From JANXQG01 sp963709175 (lineage in GTDB: Bacteria; Planctomycetota; Planctomycetia; Pirellulales; Thermoguttaceae): a stretch of 64,000 bases of DNA. The translations under genes and the position numbers were made by a program. Positions 16,915 through 26,187 of the stretch are shown in pieces. A model generated the notes under the pieces. The model had not been told where the DNA came from. It saw only the letters and a list, made by a program, of their open reading frames with translations, and searched no databases. Numbering within the stretch: position 1 is the first letter of the stretch; the number at the start of each line of letters is the position of its first letter. The stretch covers positions 930,001 through 994,000 of the forward strand of contig CAVPVK010000003.1 of assembly GCA_963709175.1 (NCBI GenBank), given 5' to 3'.

Positions 16915-17292
16915 GGTTCTCCTCCGAGGCGAGCGGCAATTCAATACACTCGTGCGACGGATTGGCAACCCGTCTTACCATTTGCGCAGCACCAACGACC
17001 TCCGCCCGCACACCCCGCAAGGGCCTTGATGCACGCAGAGGCCGTATTGTAATATGTGCCGCGCACAATGGCGGTGACGGCTGCATCGACTCTAACGGTT
17101 GTATCGGTTGTAGCGATGGCGGACTTTATTGGACTTCCCGGCCACGCGATTATTGGTCTCGAGCTAGCACGTCCCTGCCTGCACCATGGCCGGCAAAGGG
17201 CACGACGAAATGCGAAAAAGCTGCCCTTCGTAAGCTCAGGGCGCGGCACCCCGCGAGAGAACTCACCTTGGAGAACGCCTGTCTAATAGCGC
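16915..17292. other. gap between tadC and the secretin gene
   Basis: No convincing gene. Short open frames on both strands have no family-like sequence. The only clear signal is the GGAGGA SD of the secretin gene at about 16921-16926 on the minus strand. The length suggests a separate promoter for the secretin-lipoprotein part of the Tad locus, but I could not define one. Confidence 0.5.
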
Positions 17293-18219
17293 CTAATGCA
17301 CGATCTTGGTTCGCATGAAGGTGTCGGCCACCTGGAAGAGCTGGGTGAAGGCCGGTCCCAAGGCCCAAACGAAGATGCCCGGCAGAAAGCAGATTACCAG
17401 CGGAATCATCCGTTTCACCGGCAGCGACATGGCAAAGGCGTTCGCACGCTCGCGGCGGCGGTCCCGCAGGTCGTCGGCCTGCCGCCGCAGGGCCTGGGCG
17501 ATGCCGCTGCCCAACTGCTCCGCCTGGACCAGGGCCGCAACTAGGATCGTCATCGACGAAACGTCCAATCGCCGGGATAGCCGCCGCAGGGCCTCGACCC
17601 GCGACCGGCCCGCCAGCAGGTCCGATTGATAGCTGCGGAACTCGCGGGCCAACGGACGATCTTGCATCACCGAGTCGAGCACCCGCGACAGGGCCGCGTC
17701 GAAGCCCAGTCCCGCTTCGCCCAGCGTGGCCAGGAGTTCCAGGGTTAGGGGCAAGTCCAGTTCTATCTGCTCGACCCGCTTCCGTCTCGCGCTGCGAACG
17801 AGCATCCAGGGAAAGAGCACCAAGATCAAAAACACCGTCCAGGGCGCCAGGTAGACGATCGGCAGCGTAAGGTCGCCGATGACCGGTGGAAGGCGATGGA
17901 TGGTCGCAAATAATTGGCCCGTCAGGCCGGAACTGTACATGGCCAGGGCCGTGGCAAGCCCGACGCCTATCGCCGTGAGCGTCGCGGTGACGAACAGGAC
18001 GGGGGCGGATTGTTGACGATAGCCCGCCAGGTAGAGCCAGCGGCGGAGGAATCCCGTGAGGGCGGAATCGGCGTCGGCGCGTTCGGCCAGGTCGACCGAC
18101 TCGCTGAACACGCGATCGAGGCTTCGCCGCTTCGCGCCCAGGCGGCTGAGCAGAATCCAGGCCAGGCAGACGAATCCGCCGGCAACGAGGAAAAGCAGTA
18201 TCTCCGCGAGGGGATTCAT
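17293..18219 (-). CDS. tadC: Tad pilus inner-membrane platform protein TadC
   Basis: A 308-aa type II secretion F-domain protein. A first membrane helix (ILLFLVAGGFVCLAWILL) is followed by two central helices, then the cytoplasmic F domain (LPLTLELLATLGEAGLGFDAAL ... LVQAEQLGSGIAQALRRQADD) and a C-terminal helix (MIPLVICFLPGIFVWAL). The EAGL/GFDAAL and AEQLGSGIAQAL motifs are typical of TadC. Together with TadB it forms the platform on which CpaF drives pilus assembly. It follows tadB after 3 bases. Confidence 0.9.
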   Translation of the reverse strand: MNPLAEILLFLVAGGFVCLAWILLSRLGAKRRSLDRVFSESVDLAERADADSALTGFLRRWLYLAGYRQQSAPVLFVTATLTAIGVGLATALAMYSSGLTGQLFATIHRLPPVIGDLTLPIVYLAPWTVFLILVLFPWMLVRSARRKRVEQIELDLPLTLELLATLGEAGLGFDAALSRVLDSVMQDRPLAREFRSYQSDLLAGRSRVEALRRLSRRLDVSSMTILVAALVQAEQLGSGIAQALRRQADDLRDRRRERANAFAMSLPVKRMIPLVICFLPGIFVWALGPAFTQLFQVADTFMRTKIVH

Positions 18220-18222
18220 GGG

Positions 18223-19083
18223 TCAAAACCTCATCCGGCTGATCAGCGACATCCAGACCATGCCGAAGGCCTGGAGGAGGATGGTGCCGGCCACTGTCCA
18301 CTGGCCAATCGTCGTTTTGAGAAACTGGTGCATCTGGTCGGGATTGGACCGCCACACGATCAGGGCGATGAAATACGTCAGCACCAACACAGCCAGCGTG
18401 GAGGCTTCGGACTGGGCCGAGTTGGAGCGGATGCGGCGGGCGATCTCGATGCGGTCGCGGATAGTGCGGCCGACGCTGGCAAGGGTGGGGGCCAAGCTGC
18501 CGCCGGTTTCTGCCTGGACGGAAAGGGCCGAGGCGAAAAGCAGGAAGGTCTCTACGGGAACTCGCTGCGTCAGGCCGTGGTAGACGGTGTGGGGGTCCTC
18601 GCCAAAGCGAATGCGGCCTACGACCTCCTCCAGTTGCGGCCGCAGGGGGCTGCGAGATTCGATCGTGGCGTTCTCGAGCGATTCCGCCACGCCGGCCCCG
18701 GCTTGCAAGGCGGCCACCATCAAGTCGATGGCCGCGGCCAACTGGGTCTCGATCAGCGCCGTCCGCCCCACTGCCACGAAGGCCTCCAGCCGACCTCCCA
18801 GGAGGATCACGATCAACGAGATGGAAATCACGTAAGGCAGGGCCCAGCCGAGGACAAAGTGCAAGACGCAGGCTATCACGAAACCGACCATCCACGGCAA
18901 GTAGCGGTGGCGGACAAGGAACGATCGGGCCAGGGGCACGGACGCCACTTCGGGCGTGCCTTCAGCCTGCGCCTCGCGCTCAAACCGCTGATGGGCCAAA
19001 TCGCGGATCCGCGCGTTCCGCCAGTACCAGGCGACGAAGCCTAGAGCTGCGATCAGGCCGGCCAGTAATAGGAATTCAATCAT
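18223..19083 (-). CDS. tadB: Tad pilus inner-membrane platform protein TadB
   Basis: ATG 19083 gives MIEFLLLAGLIAALGF, an N-terminal membrane helix; the longer frame to 19170 runs through a palindromic repeat and is not credible. A second helix pair (GFVIACVLHFVLGWALPYVI) precedes the F domain with AGAGVAESLENA and the ALSVQAETGGSLAPTLASVGRTIRDR motif, and the protein ends with two helices. This is the standard 287-aa TadB layout. Its partner tadC is next. About 107 bases separate it from cpaF, filled by a strong hairpin. Confidence 0.9.
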   Translation of the reverse strand: MIEFLLLAGLIAALGFVAWYWRNARIRDLAHQRFEREAQAEGTPEVASVPLARSFLVRHRYLPWMVGFVIACVLHFVLGWALPYVISISLIVILLGGRLEAFVAVGRTALIETQLAAAIDLMVAALQAGAGVAESLENATIESRSPLRPQLEEVVGRIRFGEDPHTVYHGLTQRVPVETFLLFASALSVQAETGGSLAPTLASVGRTIRDRIEIARRIRSNSAQSEASTLAVLVLTYFIALIVWRSNPDQMHQFLKTTIGQWTVAGTILLQAFGMVWMSLISRMRF

Positions 19084-19107
19084 GGGGATATAGGTCGTGA
19101 TAAAGCG

Positions 19108-19185
19108 TAGGCCGGAACAAGCTTGCGCAGTTCCGGCAGACCGCGAGCAATCCTTGCCGGAACTGCGCAAACTTGTTCCGGCCTG
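19108..19185. repeat. large REP-type hairpin between cpaF and tadB
   Basis: The left arm TAGGCCGGAACAAGCTTGCG (from 19108) runs on to AGTTCCGGCA at 19138 and pairs with the right arm from TGCCGGAACTGCGCAA (19155) to about 19185. About 28 of 29 positions pair around a 16-base loop. No U-tract follows. It could act as a strong transcript stem or be a mobile palindrome. Confidence 0.75.
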
Positions 19186-19190
19186 CAGTA

Positions 19191-20673
19191 CTAAGATCTA
19201 TCCTCTCGCGTCGTCCCGCTGGTACTCGCTTGTCCGGCCGGTTTCCCTTTCTGGAAAATGCCCATCGATAGCTCGATTCCCCGCTCCTGCAGCTCCTGGG
19301 CGACCCGGGGGACGATGCCCGTGGCAACGAACTCGCCGGCGATCTGCCGCCCTTTCAGGCCGCGCCGCTCGAAGCGGAAGATGTCCTGCAACTGGGGCGT
19401 CGTGCCCTCCATGCCCACCACCTCCGCCACGCTCTCCAGTCGCCGCACGCCGTCCTCAAACCGCCGCACGTGGACGATCAGGTGCAGGGCCGAGACGATC
19501 TGCTCGCGGATCGCCCGCGAAGGCAACTCAAGCCCTGCCATCAAGACCATGGTTTCCAACCTGGCAAAGGCATCACGGGGGCTGTTGGCGTGCACCGTAG
19601 TCAGACCGCCGTCGTGTCCAGTGTTCATGGCCTGCAACATGTCCAGGGCCTCGCCGCCGCGGACCTCGCCCACAATGATCCGGTCGGGCCGCATCCGCAG
19701 CGGCGTTGATCACCAGGTCGCGGGCAGTGATCAGGCCGCGGCCCTCGATATTCTCCGGCCGGGTCTCCATCCGCACGACGTGCTCCTGGTCGAGGATCAA
19801 CTCCGCCGAGTCCTCGATAGTGACCACCCGCTCGCGATCGGGGATGGCCTCGGCCAGCGCCTCCAACAGGGTCGACTTGCCCGATCCGGTGCCGCCGGAA
19901 ATGACCACGTTCTTGCGGCCGCGGACCACAGCGTCGAGGAAATCGTGAATATCGTGTGAGAACATGCCCAGTTGCATCAGATCGCTCCGCCGCAGGCGCT
20001 GGCGGCCGAAACGGCGGATCGAGAGTGTGGGCGCGTCGATCGTCACCGGCGGCAGCGTGGCGTTCACGCGGCTGCCGTCGGGCAGCCGGGCGTTGACCAT
20101 GGGCGAGCTCTCGTCGATCCGACGACCCACGCGGGCGGCGATCCGTTGGATAATCCGCACCAGGTGGTCGGTGTCGCGGAAGCGGACATCGGTCTTCTCC
20201 AATCGCCCGAAACGTTCCACATAGATCTGCTCCGGGCGGTTGACCAGAATGTCGGTCACTGCCGGATCGGCCATCAGCGGGGCCAGCGGGCCCACGCCCA
20301 GCGTCTCTTCTAACAGGTCACTCACCAGGCGACGGCGTTCGTCCTCATTCAGCGGCAAGTCTTCGTTCTGCAATGCCTCGTCGACGAACGTCTGCACGAA
20401 CTCCGCAAGGATGTCCTCGCTCGCCGTGAGCAGGTTCCGCCGGTCGAGTTCATCCAACAGGCGCTGGTGCAAAGTTCCCTTGACGGAGAGGTATTCCGCG
20501 CCGCCGGAGCGAACCGGCGTGGAAGCGACGGGCGCGGCCGTGACCGTCCGCGCCGGGACCGCCTTCTTGGTCGGCCGCACACGGCCGCTAGGCAGGGAGA
20601 GGTTCGACTTCAGCAGTCGCTGCCGCCAGTCCTGCCCGGGCACGGAAGGTTGATCGAGATTGTCTTCGCTCAT
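19191..20673 (-). CDS. cpaF: Tad pilus motor ATPase CpaF/TadA, with a 1-base frameshift
   Basis: The first frame from ATG 20673 carries the N-terminal domain, the VNARLPDGSRVNATLPP motif and Walker A SGGTGSGKST, up to LVINA at about 19706. The continuation MRPDRIIVGEVRGGEALDML (Walker B) and the His box NTGHDGGLTTVHANS lie in another frame ending at 19191. The expected LVINALRMRPDR is restored by removing one base from the GCCGCTG on the coding strand (about 19701-19704). As written, the product would lack Walker B and could not power pilus assembly. The gene overlaps cpaE by 4 bases (ATGA). Since the rest of the Tad machinery is complete, a sequence error is quite possible. Confidence 0.85.
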
Positions 20674-21887
20674 CGGACCTGGGGGTTTTCATCATCGTCA
20701 GCGTGCGGCTGACCGTCGTGCGAGGGCACCACAGCCTCGCCCATGCCATCGATTTCTTCCACTAAGATCCGCAACTGCCGGCCGCAGCCAAAAAAACGGC
20801 TGGGCCGCAAGACGTACGGCTGACCTATGTTCGCGGCAATCACGACGCCCTTGTCGAAGGGAATAACGTGATCGACTGAATGTCCAAGTCGATTGGCGAC
20901 GTCGGCGGGACTCACGCTGCCGGGCAGGTTCGTGTGGCGGTTCAGCACAACCCGCTGCCGCTCGCCCGAGACGCCCAGTCCGCGGAGTACCTCCAGGAAC
21001 TTCACCCCGCCAAGCACCGTAGGGACGACGTTTTCCAACACCACGTAGGCCCGGTCGCTCAAGTCCAGCACTGCCACGATCGCGCGGTCGAGCATGGGGA
21101 ACGTGTCGACGATCACGAAGTCGTAGGTCCGTCGGGCGAGGGTGAGGATCCGTGACATGACCTCGTCATCGATGTCGGCGGCATCAACCGCCTCGGCCGG
21201 CGCGGCCAACAGATGCAGACCGCAGGGGTGCGAGACGGCCAGTTGGCGAATGAGGGTTTCGTCGAGGCGGTCCTTTTCGCGGACGACGTCGCTGAGAGAA
21301 GTAGCGGGAGTCAGGTCCAATAGCGAGGCGCAGACGCCCATCTGCAGCGAGGCATCGATGAGCAGCACGCGTTGCGGATGGCGGACGGCCAGCCCGCAGG
21401 CCGCGTTGACCGCCGTTGTCGATTTCCCCACGCCGCCCTTATTGCTGACGAAGGCGACGATGCGGCCCATGCAGCTTGCCTGCCGCACTGCTGATCGCTG
21501 GATGCGGCGGAGCAACTCAGACAGCTCGTTGCTCGAGACCGGCCGCCGCAGGAAGTCTTTCACTCCCCCGCGGAGGGCCTGGATGAGGATCGTGCTCTCG
21601 GGCACGTCGGGGGCGAAGACGTCCGGACGGAAGACGGCCGCTACGGTGGTTTCGGGTGAGACCAACGATGCCTCCTGGGCGAATGTCTGCAAGGGGCGGA
21701 CATCGCTTCCCATTTCCACGAGGGCAAGTTTTGGCCGGCGGCTCCGCGCCGCTTCGACCGCCTGGCGAATATCGCCCGCGTGGTGGACCACGGGGTGCAA
21801 ATCGTCGAGCGAGGCCAGCGCGCTATCCAACTCTTCGCGGAACCGCGGATCGGGGCTGACGGTCAGGATGTTGAGTGTGACGGGCAA
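20670..21887 (-). CDS. cpaE: Tad pilus localisation ATPase CpaE/TadZ
   Basis: Residues 1-130 form a receiver-like domain (LNILTVSPDPRFREELDSAL), with the helix-rich GGVKDFLRRPVSSNEL typical of atypical receivers; the phospho-acceptor Asp is not obvious. Residues about 140-380 are a MinD/ParA ATPase with deviant Walker A SNKGGVGKST and Walker B FVIVDTFP. CpaE/TadZ places the pilus machine at its site in the cell. The C-terminal tail is acidic (HADDDENPQVR). It overlaps cpaF by ATGA, and 109 bases without a gene separate it from tadG. Confidence 0.9.
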   Translation of the reverse strand: MPVTLNILTVSPDPRFREELDSALASLDDLHPVVHHAGDIRQAVEAARSRRPKLALVEMGSDVRPLQTFAQEASLVSPETTVAAVFRPDVFAPDVPESTILIQALRGGVKDFLRRPVSSNELSELLRRIQRSAVRQASCMGRIVAFVSNKGGVGKSTTAVNAACGLAVRHPQRVLLIDASLQMGVCASLLDLTPATSLSDVVREKDRLDETLIRQLAVSHPCGLHLLAAPAEAVDAADIDDEVMSRILTLARRTYDFVIVDTFPMLDRAIVAVLDLSDRAYVVLENVVPTVLGGVKFLEVLRGLGVSGERQRVVLNRHTNLPGSVSPADVANRLGHSVDHVIPFDKGVVIAANIGQPYVLRPSRFFGCGRQLRILVEEIDGMGEAVVPSHDGQPHADDDENPQVR

Positions 21888-21996
21888 GGGGAAAATGAGG
21901 GGTAAGGGATAAAAATCAGGCCGACCTCACCCGGTTCATCCGGTTGGTGGAGGAGATTGGCGGCTACGAGCGGTAAACTCTTCGTTACGCAATCAA

Positions 21997-23735
21997 TCAA
22001 GGTTGGCTCGGCCCTTGGTAGTGGTTCACCAGCACGGGGGCGAGCACCAGGTTGTTCGTATTAGCTGGATATCCGTCAAATAATTGCGTTGTGAGCGCGG
22101 GACCGGAGGTCGGCTGAGCAAATATCTTCGGCAGTTGTACGCCGAGCGTGGCCGAGACGTTTTGGGCTGCGATAGCGCCGACGCTGCCTACCGTGAACGC
22201 GATCCCATTGCCGCTAGCCTGGACGCCGGTCACCAAGCCGAAGCCAATCACGCGATCGAAAAGCGGACTCGACGGATTGTCGTCGACAATGGGTATATAA
22301 GCGATACCACTGGGCGCAAGCTCTTGCAGCAATTCGTTTGTCAAGACAGAGGGGGTGGGCACGGAAATCTGGTTCGCCTGGTCGCCTACCATGGCGGTTG
22401 GGCCAATATACGGCCGTCCGCCGGGGAAAGCGGGCGATATGTCCGTGGTGTCAACGGCCGTGCCGTCCGCTACGTAACCATAGGTTGCTGTTCCACCGCT
22501 CGACAGAATGCTGCCCGAGCTCGATATGGTGAACACAGATGTCGAAGCAGCGGACAACGACTGCCACTGCGACAGGTTGAACACCACATAATAAAGTTGG
22601 CTGCCGGTTGTGCTCCCCGACAGAGAGCCGGTTGCTGACAAGGAACCGGGCAGGGAATTAGCCGCGTCGGGCCGTCCTACGGTTCTCGTCGGGGCGCCGC
22701 TGGCGATGGCCGTGGCGCGGACCGTCACGCCCGACAAGACGCTGAATTGACCCGGCTCGCCGCTGCGGGCCATCATGCTGCCGCGGCCAAAAGGTATCGG
22801 CAGGGTCGGACCGCTGGAACTGATGCCCGGTTCCTGGTCCAGGCCGTTGAGATTATTCGTCCGCCGCATGCGGACCAGAAAAGCCGGGGCCGCCGAAGCG
22901 GCCGTGCCCTGCGATGAACTAAAATCGCGGCGATTGTAAGAGTCGTCCTCGTCGGCCAACTGAGTCGCACCATAGTTCGGGTTGGCGCCATACGTGCCGG
23001 ACGACACGTCGCCATTTTGCGCGTTGGCGGCATTCAATTCCAGACCGGGCAAACCGTCCGCTCGTACGGGTTGGTAAATGGGTGGACCGCCCGCGGGCAA
23101 GGTCATGGTTTGTGCGGCGGCGAAGTTTGACGGGCCGATGCCCCCGCTGAAATTCACGATTGGCCCGGCGCCGAAGTGCACCGTTCCGCCGCTGCCCTCA
23201 TAGTAGTCGGCGAACATACTCGGTTGCGCTGCGCCGCTGGCCGTGCCGCCGCCGACCGGTCCGTCGGCGACGGCTTGGCTGGCCGCCCAACGGCGGATCT
23301 GATCGGCGGTCCCGTTCGCGCCCACTTCGCTCACGAAGTTCGGATCGGAGTTCCATGCGGTCGGGTACGGTTTTCCTTGCAGTTGCGCGTCGCGCAGCGC
23401 AGCCCTTCCAGCGCGGCGGAATCGGCAGCAGATTGCATCTGCCGTTGGGTGAGCCGTGCGAAGCCCAGGTCGATCACTAGCGCGGCCAATCCCAGCAGGG
23501 CAAAGAACATCAGCACGAACAGCACGAGCACATAGCCCCCGCGGTGGGGCGGTCTTCGTCGCCGATACCGTAAGCCGGCACTGGTACCCGAATCCTTGCC
23601 CCGGAGGGGCGTCACACGTGTTCCAGGTTTGGTCCCGAAACGTGCAGCAACGAGAGTCGCTCTGCGGCTATTCAAATCGACAAGCCGCATAGTGGTTGGC
23701 GTCGTACGCGGTGGTATGCTTCGCCACGATCTCAT
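21997..23735 (-). CDS. tadG: TadG-like pilus protein, split by a frameshift
   Basis: The N-terminal part (frame ending at 23331) has RGGYVLVLFVLMFFALLGLAA followed by QRQMQSAADSAALEGLR, the TadE/TadG N-terminal signature with one membrane helix. The rest (445 aa from about 23334 to 21997) lies in another frame; read upstream of its first start it gives DAQLQGKPYPTAWNSDPNF, which directly follows EGLR. Removing one copy of a 5-base tandem TGCGC (23391-23403) restores the frame. The long Gly/Ser/Thr-rich extracytoplasmic region has no named domain. ATG 23735 is 8 bases after the cpaB stop; the first 50 residues run through a dispersed repeat, so the true start may be further in. Intact length would be about 580 aa. 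Confidence 0.7.
23653..23690. repeat. copy of the CGGCTAATTAAATCGAC dispersed repeat
   Basis: TCTGCGGCTATTCAAATCGA followed by CAAGCCGC closely matches the right arm of the element at 7674-7708. It lies near the predicted N-terminus of tadG on the minus strand, where it would encode MRLVDLNSRR, so it may mark a non-coding leader. Confidence 0.6.
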
Positions 23736-23742
23736 GACCACT

Positions 23743-26145
23743 TTACTCTTTCCTCGCGCCCGCCGACCCGGACCCAGCGTCGAAGACGTATACCTTTTGC
23801 TCTAGCTGGCCACTCTTGTTCCCGGTCAGCATCTCGATCGTCCCTGCACCGCCTGTGCCGTCGTAACCGGCCAGGGCCGGCTCTTTCTCTGGGTCGGGAG
23901 TCTGCCCCGAATACAGAACGGCAGACAGCGCGGCCCCACTGGCCAGCGCCTCTTGCAACGGGCTCACCTCCGCCGGCTCGACGGCCAGAACGAAGTCGAC
24001 GAGCGTGTGATACACGACAATCCCGTCGCGAACGATCGGCGTGACGCGCATGCGGTTGGCCAGCGTGTGCCCCACCGACCGCACAACGAAGTTCGATCCG
24101 TACTGGACCGGTCGGCTGACCAGGATGTCGACGTGCGTGCCGTCCACCGCCTGCGCCAAATTCTCGATCTTGACGCGCTCGCGATCCGTCTTCGTTTTTG
24201 TCTCCGAGTACTGGCTGCGCTCGACTTTCTGCTCCGACTGCTGCTCGGAGATGCGAATCACGAACGCCCGTTTTCCCGCGGGCACGCGGGCCGCCAGCCC
24301 TGGCTTGACCCATGCGGGCAGGAAATCGCCCTCAGTGAAGTATTCGCCCTGCCGCTTCTCCTGGTTCAGGATTCGTCCCAGCAGTTGCGCGGGTTCGGTG
24401 ACGACGTGCTCCTTGGCGACGGTCTCCGCATCCAGCACACTCCACGCCTCACGGCGGGTCTCGAGGTTCCGCAGCGATTCCTGCGTGAGGGGTTCAAAGG
24501 CCGGCAGCCCCTTGGGCGCGGCGGGCACAACCAATTTGCCTGGCGGAGCGACGGGCTTGTCGGCCGGCGCCCCGCCCCTTCCCGCCGGCCGCGCAAGGGC
24601 GGTTAACACGATATTCTTGGCCGCCAGGGCCTGTGCCAGCGCCGGCACGTCGCGGGAATTGACGGCGACCACCACTTGTGATTTCTCTTTATCCGTGGGG
24701 ACTGTGCCCAGCGGCGGGTTCACGATAGTGCCCACCGGGACGACCAGTTCCGCGTCGATGGCGATATACCAATGCTCCGCACGACCGCCGAGGCTCGCCT
24801 CCGTACTCAACCGCGTAGCGCGGGTTGCGGACATTCGGCTTTCGATTACCCGCACAGTTCCGTCGGCCAATCTCTCCGTCTCCTTCCTCTCCTGTTCCTG
24901 CGAAAGGTCGAAACTCGCCAGGAGATCGAGCCGGTCGCCGGCGCGGAGGTTCTCGACGCCCATGATTTTGGCCGCGTCGATCCCCATGGCCTCGCGATCC
25001 GGACCGATGGCCCCGGTGATTCCCGGCGGTGCGCCGCGGGGGAGCAGGTCGGCCTCGACAATCATGCGTCCCACCGGCATCGCCCGCTTCACCACGCGGC
25101 CGATCAGGTCCGACAGGTTGGGCACGATGCCGCGGCGATTGACCTCCGCCAGCGATGCCGAGCCATAGCGGATGTGCTGGGAAACGGAATCGCGGAAATC
25201 GGCCTCGGAAAGCTCCGAGAAGGCCGGCACCTCGCGGACCAGGACCGGCACCGTGACAGGGCCCGACGGGGCCGGCTCCGCGTCGTTGACGTCCTTGGGC
25301 TCGGGACGCCCGGAACGGGCTGCGCAGAGTATGCCCAGGTCCCAATCGAGGGCTTTGGTAACGCTGCCGATATCGTCCTCACCCACCGCTAGCACGACTT
25401 CCTGAACGGGCAAGTTGCGTGTCGCGGTCCCCTGGGTCAGCGAACTGGTGACGACCGGCTTCATGCGTGTGGTGACGGGCGTGACGATCAAGACGTCGCG
25501 GGCCAGCACACGGGTCTCCGTCCGCGTCTTGCCGGCGTTCTCCGCATGCCCTGCCGGTTGGACGACGAGCATCGGCCGCACGGCTTCGGGTCCGCCGAAG
25601 AGGCTGAGTTTATCCAGGGGAACATCGGCCAAAAGGTCCACCTTGTCCCCTTCTTTCAGTCCAAATACGCCCTTGAGCTTGGCCGCCTCCAAGGTAAGCG
25701 CCCGCTTGCCCTCGGGCGTACCAGCCGCGACGCCAGGGCGGGTGCCCGGAGGGAGGAATTCGCTTTCCATGAAACAAGTAAAAGGCAACTTTTCGTGAGC
25801 CACCACGCGACCGCGAATTTTCGCGACGTCAAGAATTGCGTTCTTAGGAACGAGTTTGGGCGGCGACCAGACCGTTTCCCAACTGCCGATCTTGGGATTG
25901 ATCAGATAGTCTTTCGTGATCATCGTGTAGGCCGGAATTGTACGAACGGCCACGGGTACGGCGATCCAGTCCCGAGGAACCGGCTCCAGTTTGGGACGCC
26001 AGAATTCCAGCTTTGCCAGTGGAACGACGTTCGTTGCGGCCAGCAGGCCGATAGTCGCCGCGCCGCCGATAACGATTGCGCCGACGGCCAGCAGCAGGGT
26101 CCGCCAGAGCGGCCGGCGATGCGCGTTGGGTTTGACGGGTCGCAT
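23743..26145 (-). CDS. cpaB: CpaB/RcpC family protein with three SAF-like modules (800 aa)
   Basis: ATG 26145 has GGAG upstream and gives a basic N-terminus followed by a membrane helix (TLLLAVGAIVIGGAATIGLLA). Three SAF/RcpC-type modules follow: about 65-200 (IAVPVAVRTIPAYTMITKDY ... LKEGDKVDLLADV), about 300-420 (VPVLVREVPAFSELSEADF ... LRAGDRLDLLASF) and about 540-690 (KGLPAFEPLTQESLRN ... DGTHVDILVS). Ordinary CpaB is about 250-350 aa with one module, so this is a triplicated form. CpaB/RcpC is a periplasmic partner of the secretin and may bind peptidoglycan. It is transcribed after tadE and before tadG. Confidence 0.85.
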   Translation of the reverse strand: MRPVKPNAHRRPLWRTLLLAVGAIVIGGAATIGLLAATNVVPLAKLEFWRPKLEPVPRDWIAVPVAVRTIPAYTMITKDYLINPKIGSWETVWSPPKLVPKNAILDVAKIRGRVVAHEKLPFTCFMESEFLPPGTRPGVAAGTPEGKRALTLEAAKLKGVFGLKEGDKVDLLADVPLDKLSLFGGPEAVRPMLVVQPAGHAENAGKTRTETRVLARDVLIVTPVTTRMKPVVTSSLTQGTATRNLPVQEVVLAVGEDDIGSVTKALDWDLGILCAARSGRPEPKDVNDAEPAPSGPVTVPVLVREVPAFSELSEADFRDSVSQHIRYGSASLAEVNRRGIVPNLSDLIGRVVKRAMPVGRMIVEADLLPRGAPPGITGAIGPDREAMGIDAAKIMGVENLRAGDRLDLLASFDLSQEQERKETERLADGTVRVIESRMSATRATRLSTEASLGGRAEHWYIAIDAELVVPVGTIVNPPLGTVPTDKEKSQVVVAVNSRDVPALAQALAAKNIVLTALARPAGRGGAPADKPVAPPGKLVVPAAPKGLPAFEPLTQESLRNLETRREAWSVLDAETVAKEHVVTEPAQLLGRILNQEKRQGEYFTEGDFLPAWVKPGLAARVPAGKRAFVIRISEQQSEQKVERSQYSETKTKTDRERVKIENLAQAVDGTHVDILVSRPVQYGSNFVVRSVGHTLANRMRVTPIVRDGIVVYHTLVDFVLAVEPAEVSPLQEALASGAALSAVLYSGQTPDPEKEPALAGYDGTGGAGTIEMLTGNKSGQLEQKVYVFDAGSGSAGARKE

Positions 26146-26187
26146 GGTCTTATCTCTCCATTGCTGGGCTAACGCAAGCATACATTT

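Noticed and set aside
16941..17249. possible small gene between tadC and the secretin gene
   Set aside because: No start with a good SD, no domain and no membrane or signal pattern.
17150..18895. 581-aa minus-strand frame over tadC and tadB
   Set aside because: Arg/Pro/Gly-rich shadow; tadC and tadB in their own frames have full membrane and F-domain motifs.
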